A stretch of DNA of 64,000 nucleotides, from NCBI GenBank assembly GCA_037355855.1, contig CM074767.1, positions 1,054,001 through 1,118,000 on the forward strand, given 5' to 3'. The notes below the pieces were generated by a model. The model worked only from the letters and a program-made list of their open reading frames with translations. It made no database searches and had not been told where the DNA came from. Position numbers and translations under genes: made by a program. Source of the stretch: Pseudo-nitzschia pungens. Lineage: Eukaryota; Bacillariophyta; Bacillariophyceae; Bacillariales; Bacillariaceae. Shown here piece after piece: positions 1 through 10,830 of the stretch (position 1 is its first letter; each line of letters starts with the position of its first letter).

Positions 1-1744
1 AACCGCAGGCCGGTTGGGTCGCACTCCCGACACGGGAGAGTGGAAAACGCAAAGCTCCCATCGTTGTCGACCGTCACGCACATGGAATAGGTGGAAACCT
101 GCTTTCGCCAGCACCCCGCCTCTTGGAGCGCCAGCCACTCTTCGTGCGTTACCAGCTCTACCACGACGTGGTTCTCGCGGTCCAAGAGTTCGTTGTTGCA
201 AACGGACGAAGTAGATTCGTTGCGCTCGGCTTCCCCTCTGCCGATGGAGAGTCGCGAAAGGCGTTTCCCGTTCCTCCTCGAGCTGCTGCATGGCCGTGAC
301 CTGCGCGGCGGCTTCGGCCCGAGAAATACCCGCGGCCATCAGAGCGTGGATGGTCTCTGCATCCAGCACGGGCCGGACACCCACGGGGGAGCGGGGGATC
401 ACTGCGGATGCAGCTGCCACCGACGCAATCACGGGAGATGGCGAGGAAACACCATCCTGGCGGTTCTCCTTGACACTGGCAAACAGCTGCGCGGTTTCGC
501 CACGCAGAAAGGCTTCGAGGTGCGGGGGGAGCAGGGCGAGCTTGTGGGCATCGCAAAGAAGAGCCGAGGATTCCGGGGGAAGGGGCATGCACCCCTCTCC
601 TGTTTTGATGTATCGACGCCACTGGTGGCACCACGAGCGCGGGAGGATCACGTACGTACCACAGGTCAGCGGACAGGAATATCCTTTCCGGTACGGAGAC
701 GGGGAGCGACATTGCTCACGGGCGCACATCTTTCCTCCGCCGTCATCGCCGTCGAGGTCCGCTGCACCGCACTTGCTGCTCTCGGCGTTTTCCACGAGGC
801 AGTGGTAAGGGATCCCTCGGGTCCGCGTGTAGAATCGGCGAACGTGTGGATTCGACAAGGGCTTTTTGCGTTCCAGCTTTTGCTGCTCCAGTTTGTCTTG
901 AAAGTCCTTTCGCGCGGTCTCCGCCTCCATCATGCACTGCAGGCACTCCCCCGTGACACTGTGCAGCTGCGTCGAGTCGGGATACAGCTTTCTCAGGACC
1001 TTCCAGGACTTTTTGTCCATGAGCTTGCGGTGGGACCGCGCCGCCTTTGCACCGCTGCGCTGGAGATTCTGGTGCTCGCAGATAATGTCGCTGTTGGCGT
1101 TGGGCCAGGGTGCCGTGACGTCCGATAAACGACGGTTTCGCTGGCGTTGTTGCTTCTTGGTCAGTTTCTTGTTGGGCGCGGTCGTGCACATGGGCTGTTC
1201 GTTGACCTTTTCGAGCCACAGCAGCGTCTTTTTGATCCAAGACTTGCTCACGAAATACCCCGTCTTCGGTTCGGGAAGTGACAAGACCCGTGCAACCACT
1301 GTCAGTTCGATGGAGCGGAGATGAGTCAATGTGTACCGAAAGGGCTTGCCACTGGTTGCGACTCCGGAATCACCATTGTTGTTGGAAGACGCGGGGGAAT
1401 TCGGAGAAGAGCCTTTCTTTGAGTGTTTCCGGCTGTTGTTCTTTTTGTGGTGCGTTCGAGCATGCTTTCCCGATCCCTTGCCGTCGGCAGTATTCGTATC
1501 GCTGTTGGAATACGACATTTCAATGATACCATCGGTGAATTCGGTCCCATAGACGTCCCGTACAAAATGCGTCACAACCGCGTGGATGCGATCGGGATCA
1601 TTGTAGAATCGACACTGTTTGTTGGACAGGACTTAGATCGAAAGATCGTAGAAACGTAAGGATGTGAATCTGCACTTCATTGGGTAGTTGTATCAATTCG
1701 ATTGTGGTACTTGTTGTTGTATCTGGAGGAGAACATCTTGACAT
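1..1744 (-). CDS. F-box protein with a USP48/DUSP-like cysteine-containing domain, truncated by the window edge
   Basis: Role: F-box proteins recruit substrates to SCF ubiquitin ligases; that role is inferred from family knowledge. Seen: reading from the ATG at 1744, residues about 20-43 form an F-box-like segment (LPNEVQIHILTFLRSFDL). After a one-base shift near 1612 the sequence continues as CRFYNDPDRIHAVVTHF, which fits the tail of an F-box. A Ser/Lys/Asn-rich linker follows, then a DUSP-like block (GYFVSKSWIKKTLLW, a CEH pair, then ECLQC) resembling the region of USP48-type proteins. A helical, charged stretch comes next. A second one-base shift somewhere in about 240-300 is needed to reach the frame ending ELLDRENHVVVELVTHEEW and running off the left edge. 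No 76-nt or shorter intron explains both shifts without removing conserved residues, though a 76-nt GT-AG intron is formally possible at the second. Everything downstream of the edge is unknown. Confidence is good for F-box, moderate for the DUSP-like assignment. Confidence 0.7.
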
Positions 1745-3228
1745 AATCTTTCTTTGTTTTCACAAATCGAAGAGAGGCTGTGTGTGTTGTTCTGTTCGGC
1801 AAAACGTTTGCGACAGTTGTGATGATGTTAGCTACGGCGTTGCGCGTTAGGTTGTGAAGGTAAAGATTCGATACCTCAATGCTTGCGTAATGGCGGGCAA
1901 GCTATTGTTTCTGGAAGGGAAAACGTAGTGATGACTTTCACTCCAGAGTTTGTATGTAGGCACTGCGAGCGGGACGATGATGTCGTTGCTCTCGCGTCTC
2001 ACTAGATATGACTAGATTTGGAAATCAAGACGAAAGGACTTCGCCAGATAGTTGAAGTTGTTCGAATTAGTTGGGTTAGCACAGTATCTTGTACAAAGTA
2101 TTCGATACAGATTACGGTACCGTATTAGTGAACGGAAAGGACAGAATGATCCTTTTGGTTGAGTTCTTTTTTCAAAAATCAATGAGAACGATTGGCACCT
2201 TCCATGACGAGTATGTGATTCATTCAATCATGCACACCCGTTGACGGATAGCAGTTGATTGTACTGTAAGGCTAATCGTACGAGAAAATTGAACATGATC
2301 GCCCGAAGCTTTGTTTGCGATTGCGGAAAATCAAACATCACATCATCATTATTTACCGTATGAACCGTTTGCTACATGCTGGCTACGGGTGCGACAATGA
2401 TGCACCCATGTTCGCGTACTTAGCTGTAAGGCCTAAGGTAATTACATGTTGAATGTTCGAATGTTAACGGAAGCGGCCGGTACGGTAGCAGTAATGTACG
2501 GTACAAGATTCCTATTCTTTTTTGTTAGGATGGCCGGTACAGTTCGTACGTGCACCTACGTTAGCGTAGTCACAGAAGGGGAATGAGAAATTAGAAAGAA
2601 TTCCTAGAAGTAATTATTTTCAAATCTGAAAGAATCTTTTGGTAGAAGAAGAAATCCCTAAAAATTCTGACGCCGTATCGTAAGCATCGATACAGACGTC
2701 ATTTCTGCATCGGGATGGATTCACTCGATCAAGTCATTCAATCAATTAGTGGAGTTGTAAAAATTAGAATTGCATAACATTTTTAGAACGTAGCTCTCTA
2801 GAGACAGTTATTTCAGTTACATAATCATCGAAAAAAACGTTACGGACACTTACAACTCCACACGCTTACCGGAGCGCCAAATCAAAACTACCAGCTCGGG
2901 TATCATGCCAGATTTTGTTCCACGAACTCCGAAGTGCAGCAACAATTATTTTTTACCCTTCTTTAGTTTTTAGACATTTGGGATATATCTTAGGTAGGAA
3001 GTGAGAGGTGATAATTACATGAAAGCATCGTGTTCGATGATTCTGCGTGACAACAGAATCTTTCTGCTGTCTTTTCAATTGATCATACCATGTTACCGTA
3101 ATATCAAAGTTTAATTCGTACTACACTAATCTTTTCTTCGGAGGCATTCCAACGGTATTGCCGGTTTTTCCATCGCTTCATCTCGACACCTAACCTACTG
3201 AAGACCACAAACCAGTTAGTGAAGAAGC
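1745..3228. other. Gene-free spacer
   Basis: No convincing coding region was seen; a 71-codon minus-strand frame at 2012-2227 has no recognisable motif and is probably chance. The spacer separates the divergent F-box gene and MGNCC gene, so it should hold both promoters, but no clear TATA or initiator can be assigned. It contains several copies of the TACGGTAC-type strings that recur in other spacers. A 12-bp inverted repeat (GTGGAGTTGTAA at about 2751 and its complement at about 2849) encloses about 110 nt and may be a small foldback. Confidence 0.5.
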
Positions 3229-4046
3229 ATGGGAAACTGCTGTGCTCCACCAGGAGCTGAACTGCCCGCGGCCACCGACAAAGAAATCGAAGAGCTCCAC
3301 GAAAAGGGATATCTTTTGGTCGTTGCTGGACCGACCCTAGATTTCAAGGGTGATAATCAATTGGCGACAATGTATGTCGCTCTATATGAAAATGGCTGTG
3401 AGATAACCCTCCTCTTCTTGGATGAAGATCGCCCGGACAAGTGCACAGATTTTATCTATGATCAGATGCGGCGCCCTATGTTGTGAGTTCCGAAAAAGCA
3501 TCCGTGTGACCCCCAATCTCTTTCGTGTGTTGCTGATCTGAGTTTGAAAAATTCTCGCTGGCACAACCTTTGTTCCCTGCTTGATTTCGCTGTTCTCATG
3601 CGCTCCTCCTGAATATGAAACCACGTGCATTCCTTTTCCACAGCGGACGGTCTTCCGACATCGAGACGGTCATAATCATAAACGATGAAATGGAATTTCC
3701 CGGAACTCACTCGGGCGAGAATGATTGGAAGACCAAAGTTCCCGATCACGGAGAAACGTCGATCCCCTTGGAGAAGTTCGAACGCGACGGCGAGAGCCAG
3801 AATCCTATTCTATGGATCAATACCTGGAACCACCTTATGGGAGAAAAGAACAACAACCCCGGGATGGAAATTACCTACCAGCACGCGCTGCCGGCAGGCT
3901 CCACCGAAAGCCAAAAAATCAAGGATTTCGTAGTACGAAAGGGAAGTCGGTCAGAGGTAGATGAACGTTTCAATGGACTCATTACGACGCTTGTCGATGT
4001 CATGACAGAGGAACGACGAAAGGCCCTTGGAAAGCGGCTGTTTTAA
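3229..4046 (+). CDS. Hypothetical protein with N-myristoylation/palmitoylation-type MGNCC start, two exons
   Basis: Function not recognised. Exon 1 is 3229-3482 and exon 2 is 3644-4046, joined across a 161-nt intron with a GTGAGT donor and a pyrimidine-rich TTTTCCACAG acceptor. The join restores one frame of 218 codons, reading RRPML-FGRSSDIETV over the junction. The protein begins MGNCCAPPG: Gly2 followed by two cysteines is a classic lipid-modification start (myristoyl plus palmitoyl), so attachment to the inner face of a membrane is a reasonable inference. The rest is soluble, with alternating strands such as KGYLLVVAGPTLDF and TMYVALYENGCEITLLFL, and a basic helical C-terminus (EERRKALGKRLF). 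It converges on the carboxypeptidase gene, with 227 nt between the two stops. Splicing is inferred from sequence only. Confidence 0.75.
3483..3643 (+). other. Intron of the MGNCC gene
   Basis: GTGAGT at the 5' end and a polypyrimidine tract ending in CACAG at the 3' end. Removal joins two open frames in phase 2 and bypasses a TGA that lies immediately after the donor. Confidence 0.75.
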
Positions 4047-4273
4047 ATGGAGGGTGACACCAGTCGAAAACCAGAACAGAGGAAAGGGTTTTACCAGAAC
4101 ATGTACGTATTCGGACTCGGACACACCTTTGCGTATAGATATATGTAAAGTGAATTAAAGCAATCACGTGAATTGATAGAGTGACTGTGAATCAGTTCCA
4201 TATGATGAATCTACTTTGATTATCTTGTTCTCAAGAATTATTACCAACACCCAAGCACATGGATTCACACCAT

Positions 4274-5926
4274 TCATGATACAACCTTTGCTCGTAAGCC
4301 CTTTTTCGCCTTGGGATGAGAAACATTTGCAGGTGGGTAGAGTTCCCGCCATTCTCGAATCCATCGCTCGAAGTATTCGAGCTCTTCGAGCCTGACACTT
4401 GTCACAGAAGGAGGATCCAGCGGATGCGAGGGCCGCAGATCCAAATGGTGGGCTCCGTCCTCGATAATTCGGATCACAATGCTCTCTGGATCTGCGTTCC
4501 GTGGAAGGCGTTGAATACCTGCGGCACGCCACGGATCTAGTTGGCCGCTCGTCAAAAACAGATTGGACCCTGCCTGAATGTTGTCGCTCATAAATGTCAT
4601 TTCCTCCCAATCAGGTCGAGGCTCTACTCCATCCCACCTATTTCGACACCTCTCGAAGTACTCCGTCTTGTTTGGTTGATAGGGAAGTTCCATATCAGTG
4701 ACACCATCAGTCGGCATTGGTTGATACACTTCGGTACAACACTGGTAGTTCCAGGCTGTTCCGACCAAGTCATCGCCAAAACGTTGGTTTTGGTATCTAC
4801 TTTTCCACAAGGGGCTGGGGTTCACCAGATCGTTGTTTGCGAATGAGGTTGACAACCAATCGAAACAAACCCCTGCCTGTCCCGTATAGTTGTAATACAC
4901 CTGCGCTGCTGCCCGAAGGCACCCCAGAGATGTTTCCTCCAACATCATGTTTTCACACGCTACCCGGAATGGATATCCTGGCACCGGATTGTAGAACTCC
5001 GTCGGATACGGGTATCCATATTGTACCATAGTCTCGAGAGCCCCCGATATCCATCCATATATCTCGTTCGCAACAGCCTCGGGTTTCACTTCCTCCGGTG
5101 GAGGCAGACGGCAAAGTTTCAACTCCGTTTGAATAGTCTTCCGGCCCTTGTCAGATTTCACAAACTCAAACAAGTCCTTCCATCCACTGCGTATTTTTTC
5201 CGGACAGGTAGCAGAAACATTCCCATATACATCGGCCACAATCTTGGAAAAGGCGTTGGATTCTCTCAGCAAATGCTTTAGCGGTGTCGCCGAACTAGCG
5301 AGGGCTCCGGCCCATAGATTGGGATTTTTCAGTCGCAACCACAATGCAAGATTTCCCCCGTAGCTCCCTCCGGTCACCAAAAAGGCTGCGTCACGCTTCA
5401 TGCCCCACTTTTTCCTTATGTGAACCTGAAGGGTGTTGAAATCTGCCATGGCTTGCTCCACCGTCAGGTATGAGATGTTTTGGGGGCTGAGAGCCGACGC
5501 TGGAGAACCAAAGGGGAAGGACTTGCCATAATATCGATGCTCGGCAAAGACCACCATGCCCTTGAGTTTCTCAGCAACCTCCCAAAGAAATCCGCTATTC
5601 TCTAGAAACTGTGTGATCGGGGCTTCATTGCCGGCATAAAAGATGACCGGGCTGCTACTATTAGCATAGTATTGATCATTGACAAAATACCGAAGCTTAA
5701 AGGTGGCCTTTATTGTCGGTCGAAAGTTGAAATGATCAACGATGGTGTCAAACCAGTATTCCGTGACATTCGGATCGAAAGATACGTTTTCGACCTCACT
5801 TTGTGATAGCAACGAATGCGATGATAAGCTGGGTATTGAGTTTTCCAAACGTTCGGTGGCCACCGCAACTGTTTTTACCAACACCAAGAATCGCAGGAGG
5901 AGAATTGAGGTTGCACCACGCAACAT
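4274..5926 (-). CDS. Serine carboxypeptidase family S28 (lysosomal Pro-X carboxypeptidase / DPP7-like)
   Basis: Reaction (family knowledge): removes residues next to proline from peptides, in lysosome/vacuole or secreted. Seen: the first ATG (5926) gives 550 residues starting MLRGATSILLLRFLVLV, a clear signal peptide; the open frame upstream of it starts only with TTG. The S28 fold is recognisable throughout: YWFDTIVDHFNF, IFYAGNEAPI, FAEHRYYGKSFPFG, the nucleophile motif TGGSYGGNLALW (Ser near residue 188), LFLTSGQLDPW (Asp near 464), and EDGAHHLDLR (His pair near 493-494). All three catalytic residues are present and the length is typical, so the enzyme should be active. Several N-x-S/T sites suit a secretory protein. 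No frame break was seen. The exact peptide substrate cannot be told from sequence; PRCP-like and DPP7-like members are hard to separate here. Confidence 0.93.
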   Translation of the reverse strand: MLRGATSILLLRFLVLVKTVAVATERLENSIPSLSSHSLLSQSEVENVSFDPNVTEYWFDTIVDHFNFRPTIKATFKLRYFVNDQYYANSSSPVIFYAGNEAPITQFLENSGFLWEVAEKLKGMVVFAEHRYYGKSFPFGSPASALSPQNISYLTVEQAMADFNTLQVHIRKKWGMKRDAAFLVTGGSYGGNLALWLRLKNPNLWAGALASSATPLKHLLRESNAFSKIVADVYGNVSATCPEKIRSGWKDLFEFVKSDKGRKTIQTELKLCRLPPPEEVKPEAVANEIYGWISGALETMVQYGYPYPTEFYNPVPGYPFRVACENMMLEETSLGCLRAAAQVYYNYTGQAGVCFDWLSTSFANNDLVNPSPLWKSRYQNQRFGDDLVGTAWNYQCCTEVYQPMPTDGVTDMELPYQPNKTEYFERCRNRWDGVEPRPDWEEMTFMSDNIQAGSNLFLTSGQLDPWRAAGIQRLPRNADPESIVIRIIEDGAHHLDLRPSHPLDPPSVTSVRLEELEYFERWIREWRELYPPANVSHPKAKKGLRAKVVS

Positions 5927-6791
5927 CTTATGTGTTTCTACCAAGCACGATTTTTTCGGTCTTGACGTATTCAATCTGTTTAGGCAGCGAGATTATCCAT
6001 TCAAATTTGGATCCTTACAATTCACTATTGGTAAGCTGCAGGTGATAAACCACTTCTTCGCTAGTTGATCCTCTCTCGGCCGGATTGTTGTTTCATCTTC
6101 CAACCTCCATCAAAATTTCGGCTGTCGTCGGTGATCGAAAAAGATTTTGAACTAGTTTTGTTCTTTGTCCAACATACCATTCTACGTGAATGTGCCTACA
6201 ACAACGTGTACCTGGTACTGTACGGAAAACTGTCATGCAAAAAGATTTCGGATTTTGAAAAATTCTTTTTGATTGTCAATTTATCAATCAATCCTCACCT
6301 TTTCGTTGGCATCACAACTGGTTCGTACATTAGTGCTTCGTACTTTGTACACGTGCATACAAGCACATAGTATGAAGGACTTGTAGAACGTAACAAAGAT
6401 AAGAATATTTTTGTCAGAAGTTTAAAACTTCCGCTAGATATTCTACAAGGTAACTGCAATCTATCACCTTTATCATTATGATGGATCCGGGAAGCTGCTA
6501 CGTGTATGTCGCTCCTATGAGTTACCAATAGATTTTTGTCTTGAATCATCCCACCTACATGAAGAAACTTTTGCGGAAATTCCCAGTGGTGGATAGCGAC
6601 GGATGCGGTGAACCAGTAGCGCCAAGAAACGCACGGAGATCTTTGCGAATGCCGATTGTTGGCTGGGGCCATGTTTAAAAGACAGTTTTATCGTCAATTA
6701 ATTCTGAGGATGCATTCTTGGTCAACGTTCACTATGAATCTACTTGTCTGTACCGGTATGGTCGACTTGCCGGGCTTATTGCTTGCACCAT
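5927..6791. other. Gene-free spacer
   Basis: It lies between the start of the carboxypeptidase gene and the end of the methyltransferase gene, both on the minus strand. Short open frames of about 100 codons on either strand (for example 6065-6370 and 6295-6672) show no motif or low-complexity bias of nearby genes. Nothing convincing was seen. Confidence 0.5.
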
Positions 6792-8319
6792 TCAGTCATC
6801 CGATTTGCGAAAGACGCAGGCAATGAAATGTCCTTTCACAACGCCAGTGTCGGGATCGTAGGACTCCTCGAAAGCATCTGCGAGATTTGACCCGTATCGA
6901 TTGGACTTCATCCGGAGTAGCCCCACTGGTATGAATGATCGAACCCCCATGAATGGACCAAAATAGGTCTTTGGCGGCCGTCATCCCCGATTTGCTTTTT
7001 TCTATGTCGTGGCCACCAGTAAGGGTCTCATAATGGCGGAGTTCTATTATTTCGAGGCGGCTGGCTTCGGAATTTTGCTCCTGTGCGAGAGCCAGGGCAT
7101 CTCGGATATCCTGGGGATGCCTGAGATAATATGGAATGGTCGTTTCTTCTAAAATTTCTTTTCGCAAACTACCCTCTTGCACACATCGTTTCATAGCTTG
7201 CAGGAGGGGCGATTCTGTTTCCGGCGAAGGCGGTTTCCAAAATCCATGTGGGTCAGCTACCATCACTACCATCAATTCCCGTCCGGGACGCAATTCCTTT
7301 GCCCGTAGTGCCAAAAACTTGGCAAGATGACGATCCGCCAGATTCTTCTTCCACCATTGTCTGACCTCAGGTGGGGTCGTTCGTTCGTTAACATGGATAA
7401 ATTGATCCAAGTTGTTTTCACTGCTCCTGTCAGCAACAATGTTGTCGCCATTCAGCATGCGCTTCCATCGACGAATGTCGGATGTACCGGATGTGTCGAG
7501 CCAATGTAGACAAATGTATGTCATGCAAAAATCTATGGATTCTGGCTCGAACAGGGGTGAGTAAAAAGATTTCATGAGAATATCGTGACTGATGTTCATT
7601 GGAATCATTCTCTTTCTGCTGCTCCTGTCTTGAGTTCTGTTTCTATCCTCTGACCAATAAGAAACCGTTCGGCGTAGTTTCTCCTCATCACTAGAAGGCT
7701 GTTCCTCGAATACGATGTGTATATTCATTGTTCCATCGGAGTTACAATTTCTGGTGCTCCTGGCATTGTCCTGGAGTGCGGCCAAAAAGACATCCACGGT
7801 CCGAATCGAATTGGAACCGTCTGCCGACCCCAAATCTACAATCCTCATAATCGATGGAGATTCGTCGCTTTCCAAGCAACGGCTTTCCATCAAACGTCTC
7901 GCACAGTCTTGCAGCAAATCCTGGCATCCAATGTGAGCCGAATATTGATTGCATGAGTGCTCCTCATAAGAGTCTCTCATTGTTGTGGCGATTGCGTTTC
8001 TTTGAGCGAGAGAGTTTCCATTGCCGTTGATATTCCCACTTGAGTTCCAACGCCGTGGTGAAAGCCACTTGGAGCCGAAGGGCCCTTCAGATGAACTTCT
8101 TGCCGCCACGGGGAATTGCAATCCCAAGTATAAAATTGGCACCAGTGATCTGAAGATACATCGGTTGGAGATGTAATGCACATGATTACGAACACGATTC
8201 CGAATCATCTCATTTGGTTCGCACTGCGATATGCCTTGCGACTGTTGCAGCGGCAGTGAGATTTGTCTCCTGTTGCTGTGATTTACGGTATGTTGCTGAG
8301 CTTCAATTTGTTCATTCAT
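6792..8319 (-). CDS. SABATH-type SAM-dependent carboxyl methyltransferase, one-base frame break near the C-terminus
   Basis: Reaction (family knowledge): methyl transfer from S-adenosylmethionine to the carboxyl group of small acids; substrate unknown here. Seen: translation from the ATG at 8319 gives a Gln/Asn/Ser-rich leader with one hydrophobic stretch, then the core from about MRDSYEEHSCNQYSAH. Family signatures follow: IVDLGSADGSNSI (SAM-binding loop), FYSPLFEPESIDFCMTYICL, CLHWLD, FLALRAKELRPGRELMVVM, and RHYETLTGGHD. The frame as it stands ends in a Cys/Arg-rich tail with a stop at 6796. In the +1 frame, starting between about 6930 and 6880, the sequence reads LADAFEESYDPDTGVV and GHFIACVFRKSDD with a stop at 6792, which is the expected family ending, so one extra base in this interval is likely. 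The leader could be an organelle presequence. Confidence is high for the family, low for any substrate. Confidence 0.85.
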
Positions 8320-9120
8320 GTCAGAAGTTCCGCGTAGTAGCCTCAGTAGCACGCCATTGCGCACTCACATTCTATCGTATCTTCTAGAAATTCTAGAAAC
8401 TTTCCGACACCCAGCACGACTGGAAAACATTATTATGGCTTAGATCCCTTAGATCCTGTCTACGAAGTCGATAGAAAGTAGTAACTAACTCGTACCGGTA
8501 CAAAATAATACGGAGTAACCTTACGCAGACAACAATAACATTATTGCTATTACTACTGTATGATTTTGATTTTGACCTCCGTAGTAAATGTTTCTGTTTA
8601 CGTAATTACTTAGACGCTTTCCGTGTTGAATGCTAGTGTCTAGATTCATCAAGTAAGATGCAAACTTTGCCTCCTCCTACTACCACCAACCGTATTTCCA
8701 ACAGCAAACCAAACATCAAAGAAGTGTCACTACTAGTAGTCCAGTAGCGTCACTGCTAGTACATGAAGCACCCAGGCAGAAATTAATTCATAGAGAGAGT
8801 CAAGGATGAATTTGGATCGACAAAATTGTAGCGCTAGCTCAAGATCCATCAGTGTTTTTTTCCCATTTCGTCGACGAGTGGTATATGACTACCATCTGTG
8901 CATCCATCACGATGACAACGAAATTCAATGAAGATTTCAATACAAAGAAGTTTGTATCGATGTGAAACGTCATGAGTAAGAAATAAGATTCAAGGTTTTC
9001 ATAGGCAGCTTGAATGCAACACCATCACACGATAGATGATGCAGATCTCTCGAAAAGAGTGGAGTTGTGCTTGGACGAATTATCTCGTTCGGTTCGATTC
9101 ATCTTCAGCATTCCGTGTTG
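8320..9120. other. AT-rich gene-free spacer
   Basis: No open frame with recognisable coding character. It contains short CTACTAGTAG-type strings near 8730. It should hold the promoter of the minus-strand methyltransferase gene; no specific site can be named. Confidence 0.5.
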
Positions 9121-10830
9121 CTAGTCGCAAAATGTCATAACATTCTGGCCAACCAAAAAGGCCAAACCCATGGAAGCTAGAAGGGAAACTCCGTGATACG
9201 TCAACTGGACACTTTTGTATTCGTTGGAGAAATCCGTGCACCAAAAATGGTATAGACGTTTCTTAAAGGGAGACGAGAGCAGATCCTCCGCCACTTTGCA
9301 CGTCGGGCATATTCCCGTTTCTATTGAGTTACTCGTGTCGGTCATGAAGTTGTAGTTGATAATCGCAGATTGCTGTAGTTTTTCCTCGACTTCGTCATTG
9401 ACAATGTCAGTCGCACGATTCCATATTCCGTCAAACCATTTTTCGAACGAGTCCATCCTTCTGTCGCATTCTTTGTAGTAAAAATAATTGATGCCGACGC
9501 AAACAAAGTAGTATCCAAACATGTTGCAGGCGGAGGCAGTCACAGATCCCCGGATACGTTTCAACAGTCGAGCGTCGAAGGTCCCGAGTTTCAGTCGATT
9601 GCCCAATTCCATCTTGACCAAACTATATCCATTATTAGTACTTGAATACCAAAAGCAATGTCCGTTGATACGCATGAGTGCCAGTCCAACAGCGGTGAGT
9701 ATGCAATAAAAGAAACCTTGGCTCATCCAAGACTTCAAGAATGACTTGTAGAGAGTGTTGCCCAAGACTTCCACAAAGCCGTAAAATGTGCAATGGCCAA
9801 CCATCACAATTATGATCGTGTAAGAGCATGGAAGTGTGTGAAGTGCCTCGAATTGAAGCAAACCTAACCAGGATGCGCTAGATTGATTTGCGAATGCCAA
9901 CGGCGACGACAATCGTGTTTGTGGCGACGGCAATCGTGTTTGTGACGACGACGTAGTAGAGGAAACCTCGGACGGGTATGCAGAAGGCAAGCGTTTATCT
10001 GTGGCAATGTCTTCGTCTTTGTGTTCAACTTCATTCGTTAGCTCCTCGGGATTATTTTCCTTGTACTCCGCGATTCGGATTTCGTCCGCCGCCGCCTCGT
10101 TCGACTCTACCCATTGCACATAGGCAGCAGGTCGACCAACGCACAATAGTTTCAGTCGTTTCTTCCGGATGGCCAATTTCTTCTCAAGTCGTTCAATTCC
10201 TTCAAGTTCTTCGCTTATGTCGAGCGATGGCAGTTGCTCTTCACCTTCTAATGAGCTGTCCGACCACGAACTGAGAAGAGACGATTCTTCCGAAGAAGAA
10301 GATGATGAACAAATATCATCCTCCTCCTCCTCCATCGAGTGATGATCGATCTTGTCGACCTCGACACGGTTCCTCGTGGTCGATTGGGTGGGTCGCTGTC
10401 GATCCTTCTTTCCTTTTCTTCTTGCGATCCTAAAATTCCTGACACCTCTCAATCGATCTGACTCGTCATCAGAAACGCAAGGTATTTGCCCCACCTGCAC
10501 AACGCCTGGTGGAGTGTTGGTCGTCCTCCGTTCGGATTTGTTCCTGGCATTGCGTGCGCTCTTGGTATTTCCCGCAGTTTCGGATAATCTCCCAGTGTCC
10601 GGAACTCCCACAATACCCGTTATGCTGGAATCAAATTGTGGCATCTGCGAAGCTTTCAACCAACGTTTTTTCGTCGGTGTCGGGCAATTCCCGCTGCCTC
10701 TGTTGTCAACAACCTGACGACGCTTCTTCTTCCTATTGGAACCGAACATTGAGGATGTTTGACTATTCTCTTCGACTGTGCTCCTTCTGCCGCGCTTATT
10801 CCTCGGCCAGGACAGCCTCTTCCAACCCAT
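9121..10830 (-). CDS. Hypothetical multi-pass membrane protein with long charged N-terminus
   Basis: Not recognised. The single open frame of 569 codons begins at an ATG (10830). Residues 1 to about 300 are low in complexity: a basic start (KRGRRS, NRKKKRRQ), acidic and serine-rich stretches (EEEEDDICSSSSSSEES), and a likely coiled-coil segment (IERLEKKLAIRKKRLKLL). The C-terminal 240 residues hold about four hydrophobic segments, including TIIIVMVGHCTFYGFV, GFFYCILTAVGLALM, FGYYFVCVGINYFYY and VSLLASMGLAFLVG. Between the third and fourth lies a cysteine pair (CPTC). This is a multi-pass membrane protein with a long, probably cytosolic, charged tail. The C-terminal part is more likely to be conserved than the tail. 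No motif allows an assignment to a transporter or channel family. Confidence 0.7.
   Translation of the reverse strand: MGWKRLSWPRNKRGRRSTVEENSQTSSMFGSNRKKKRRQVVDNRGSGNCPTPTKKRWLKASQMPQFDSSITGIVGVPDTGRLSETAGNTKSARNARNKSERRTTNTPPGVVQVGQIPCVSDDESDRLRGVRNFRIARRKGKKDRQRPTQSTTRNRVEVDKIDHHSMEEEEDDICSSSSSSEESSLLSSWSDSSLEGEEQLPSLDISEELEGIERLEKKLAIRKKRLKLLCVGRPAAYVQWVESNEAAADEIRIAEYKENNPEELTNEVEHKDEDIATDKRLPSAYPSEVSSTTSSSQTRLPSPQTRLSSPLAFANQSSASWLGLLQFEALHTLPCSYTIIIVMVGHCTFYGFVEVLGNTLYKSFLKSWMSQGFFYCILTAVGLALMRINGHCFWYSSTNNGYSLVKMELGNRLKLGTFDARLLKRIRGSVTASACNMFGYYFVCVGINYFYYKECDRRMDSFEKWFDGIWNRATDIVNDEVEEKLQQSAIINYNFMTDTSNSIETGICPTCKVAEDLLSSPFKKRLYHFWCTDFSNEYKSVQLTYHGVSLLASMGLAFLVGQNVMTFCD

Noticed and set aside
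91..1128. 345-codon plus-strand frame at the left edge
   Set aside because: It is antisense to the F-box gene, whose minus-strand frame holds the conserved sequence.
2012..2227. 71-codon minus-strand frame in the first spacer
   Set aside because: Short, no motif, no supporting context.
6864..6924. Short intron explaining the methyltransferase C-terminus
   Set aside because: A 49-nt GT-AG excision restores frame but removes family-like residues and is unusually short; a one-base error is simpler.
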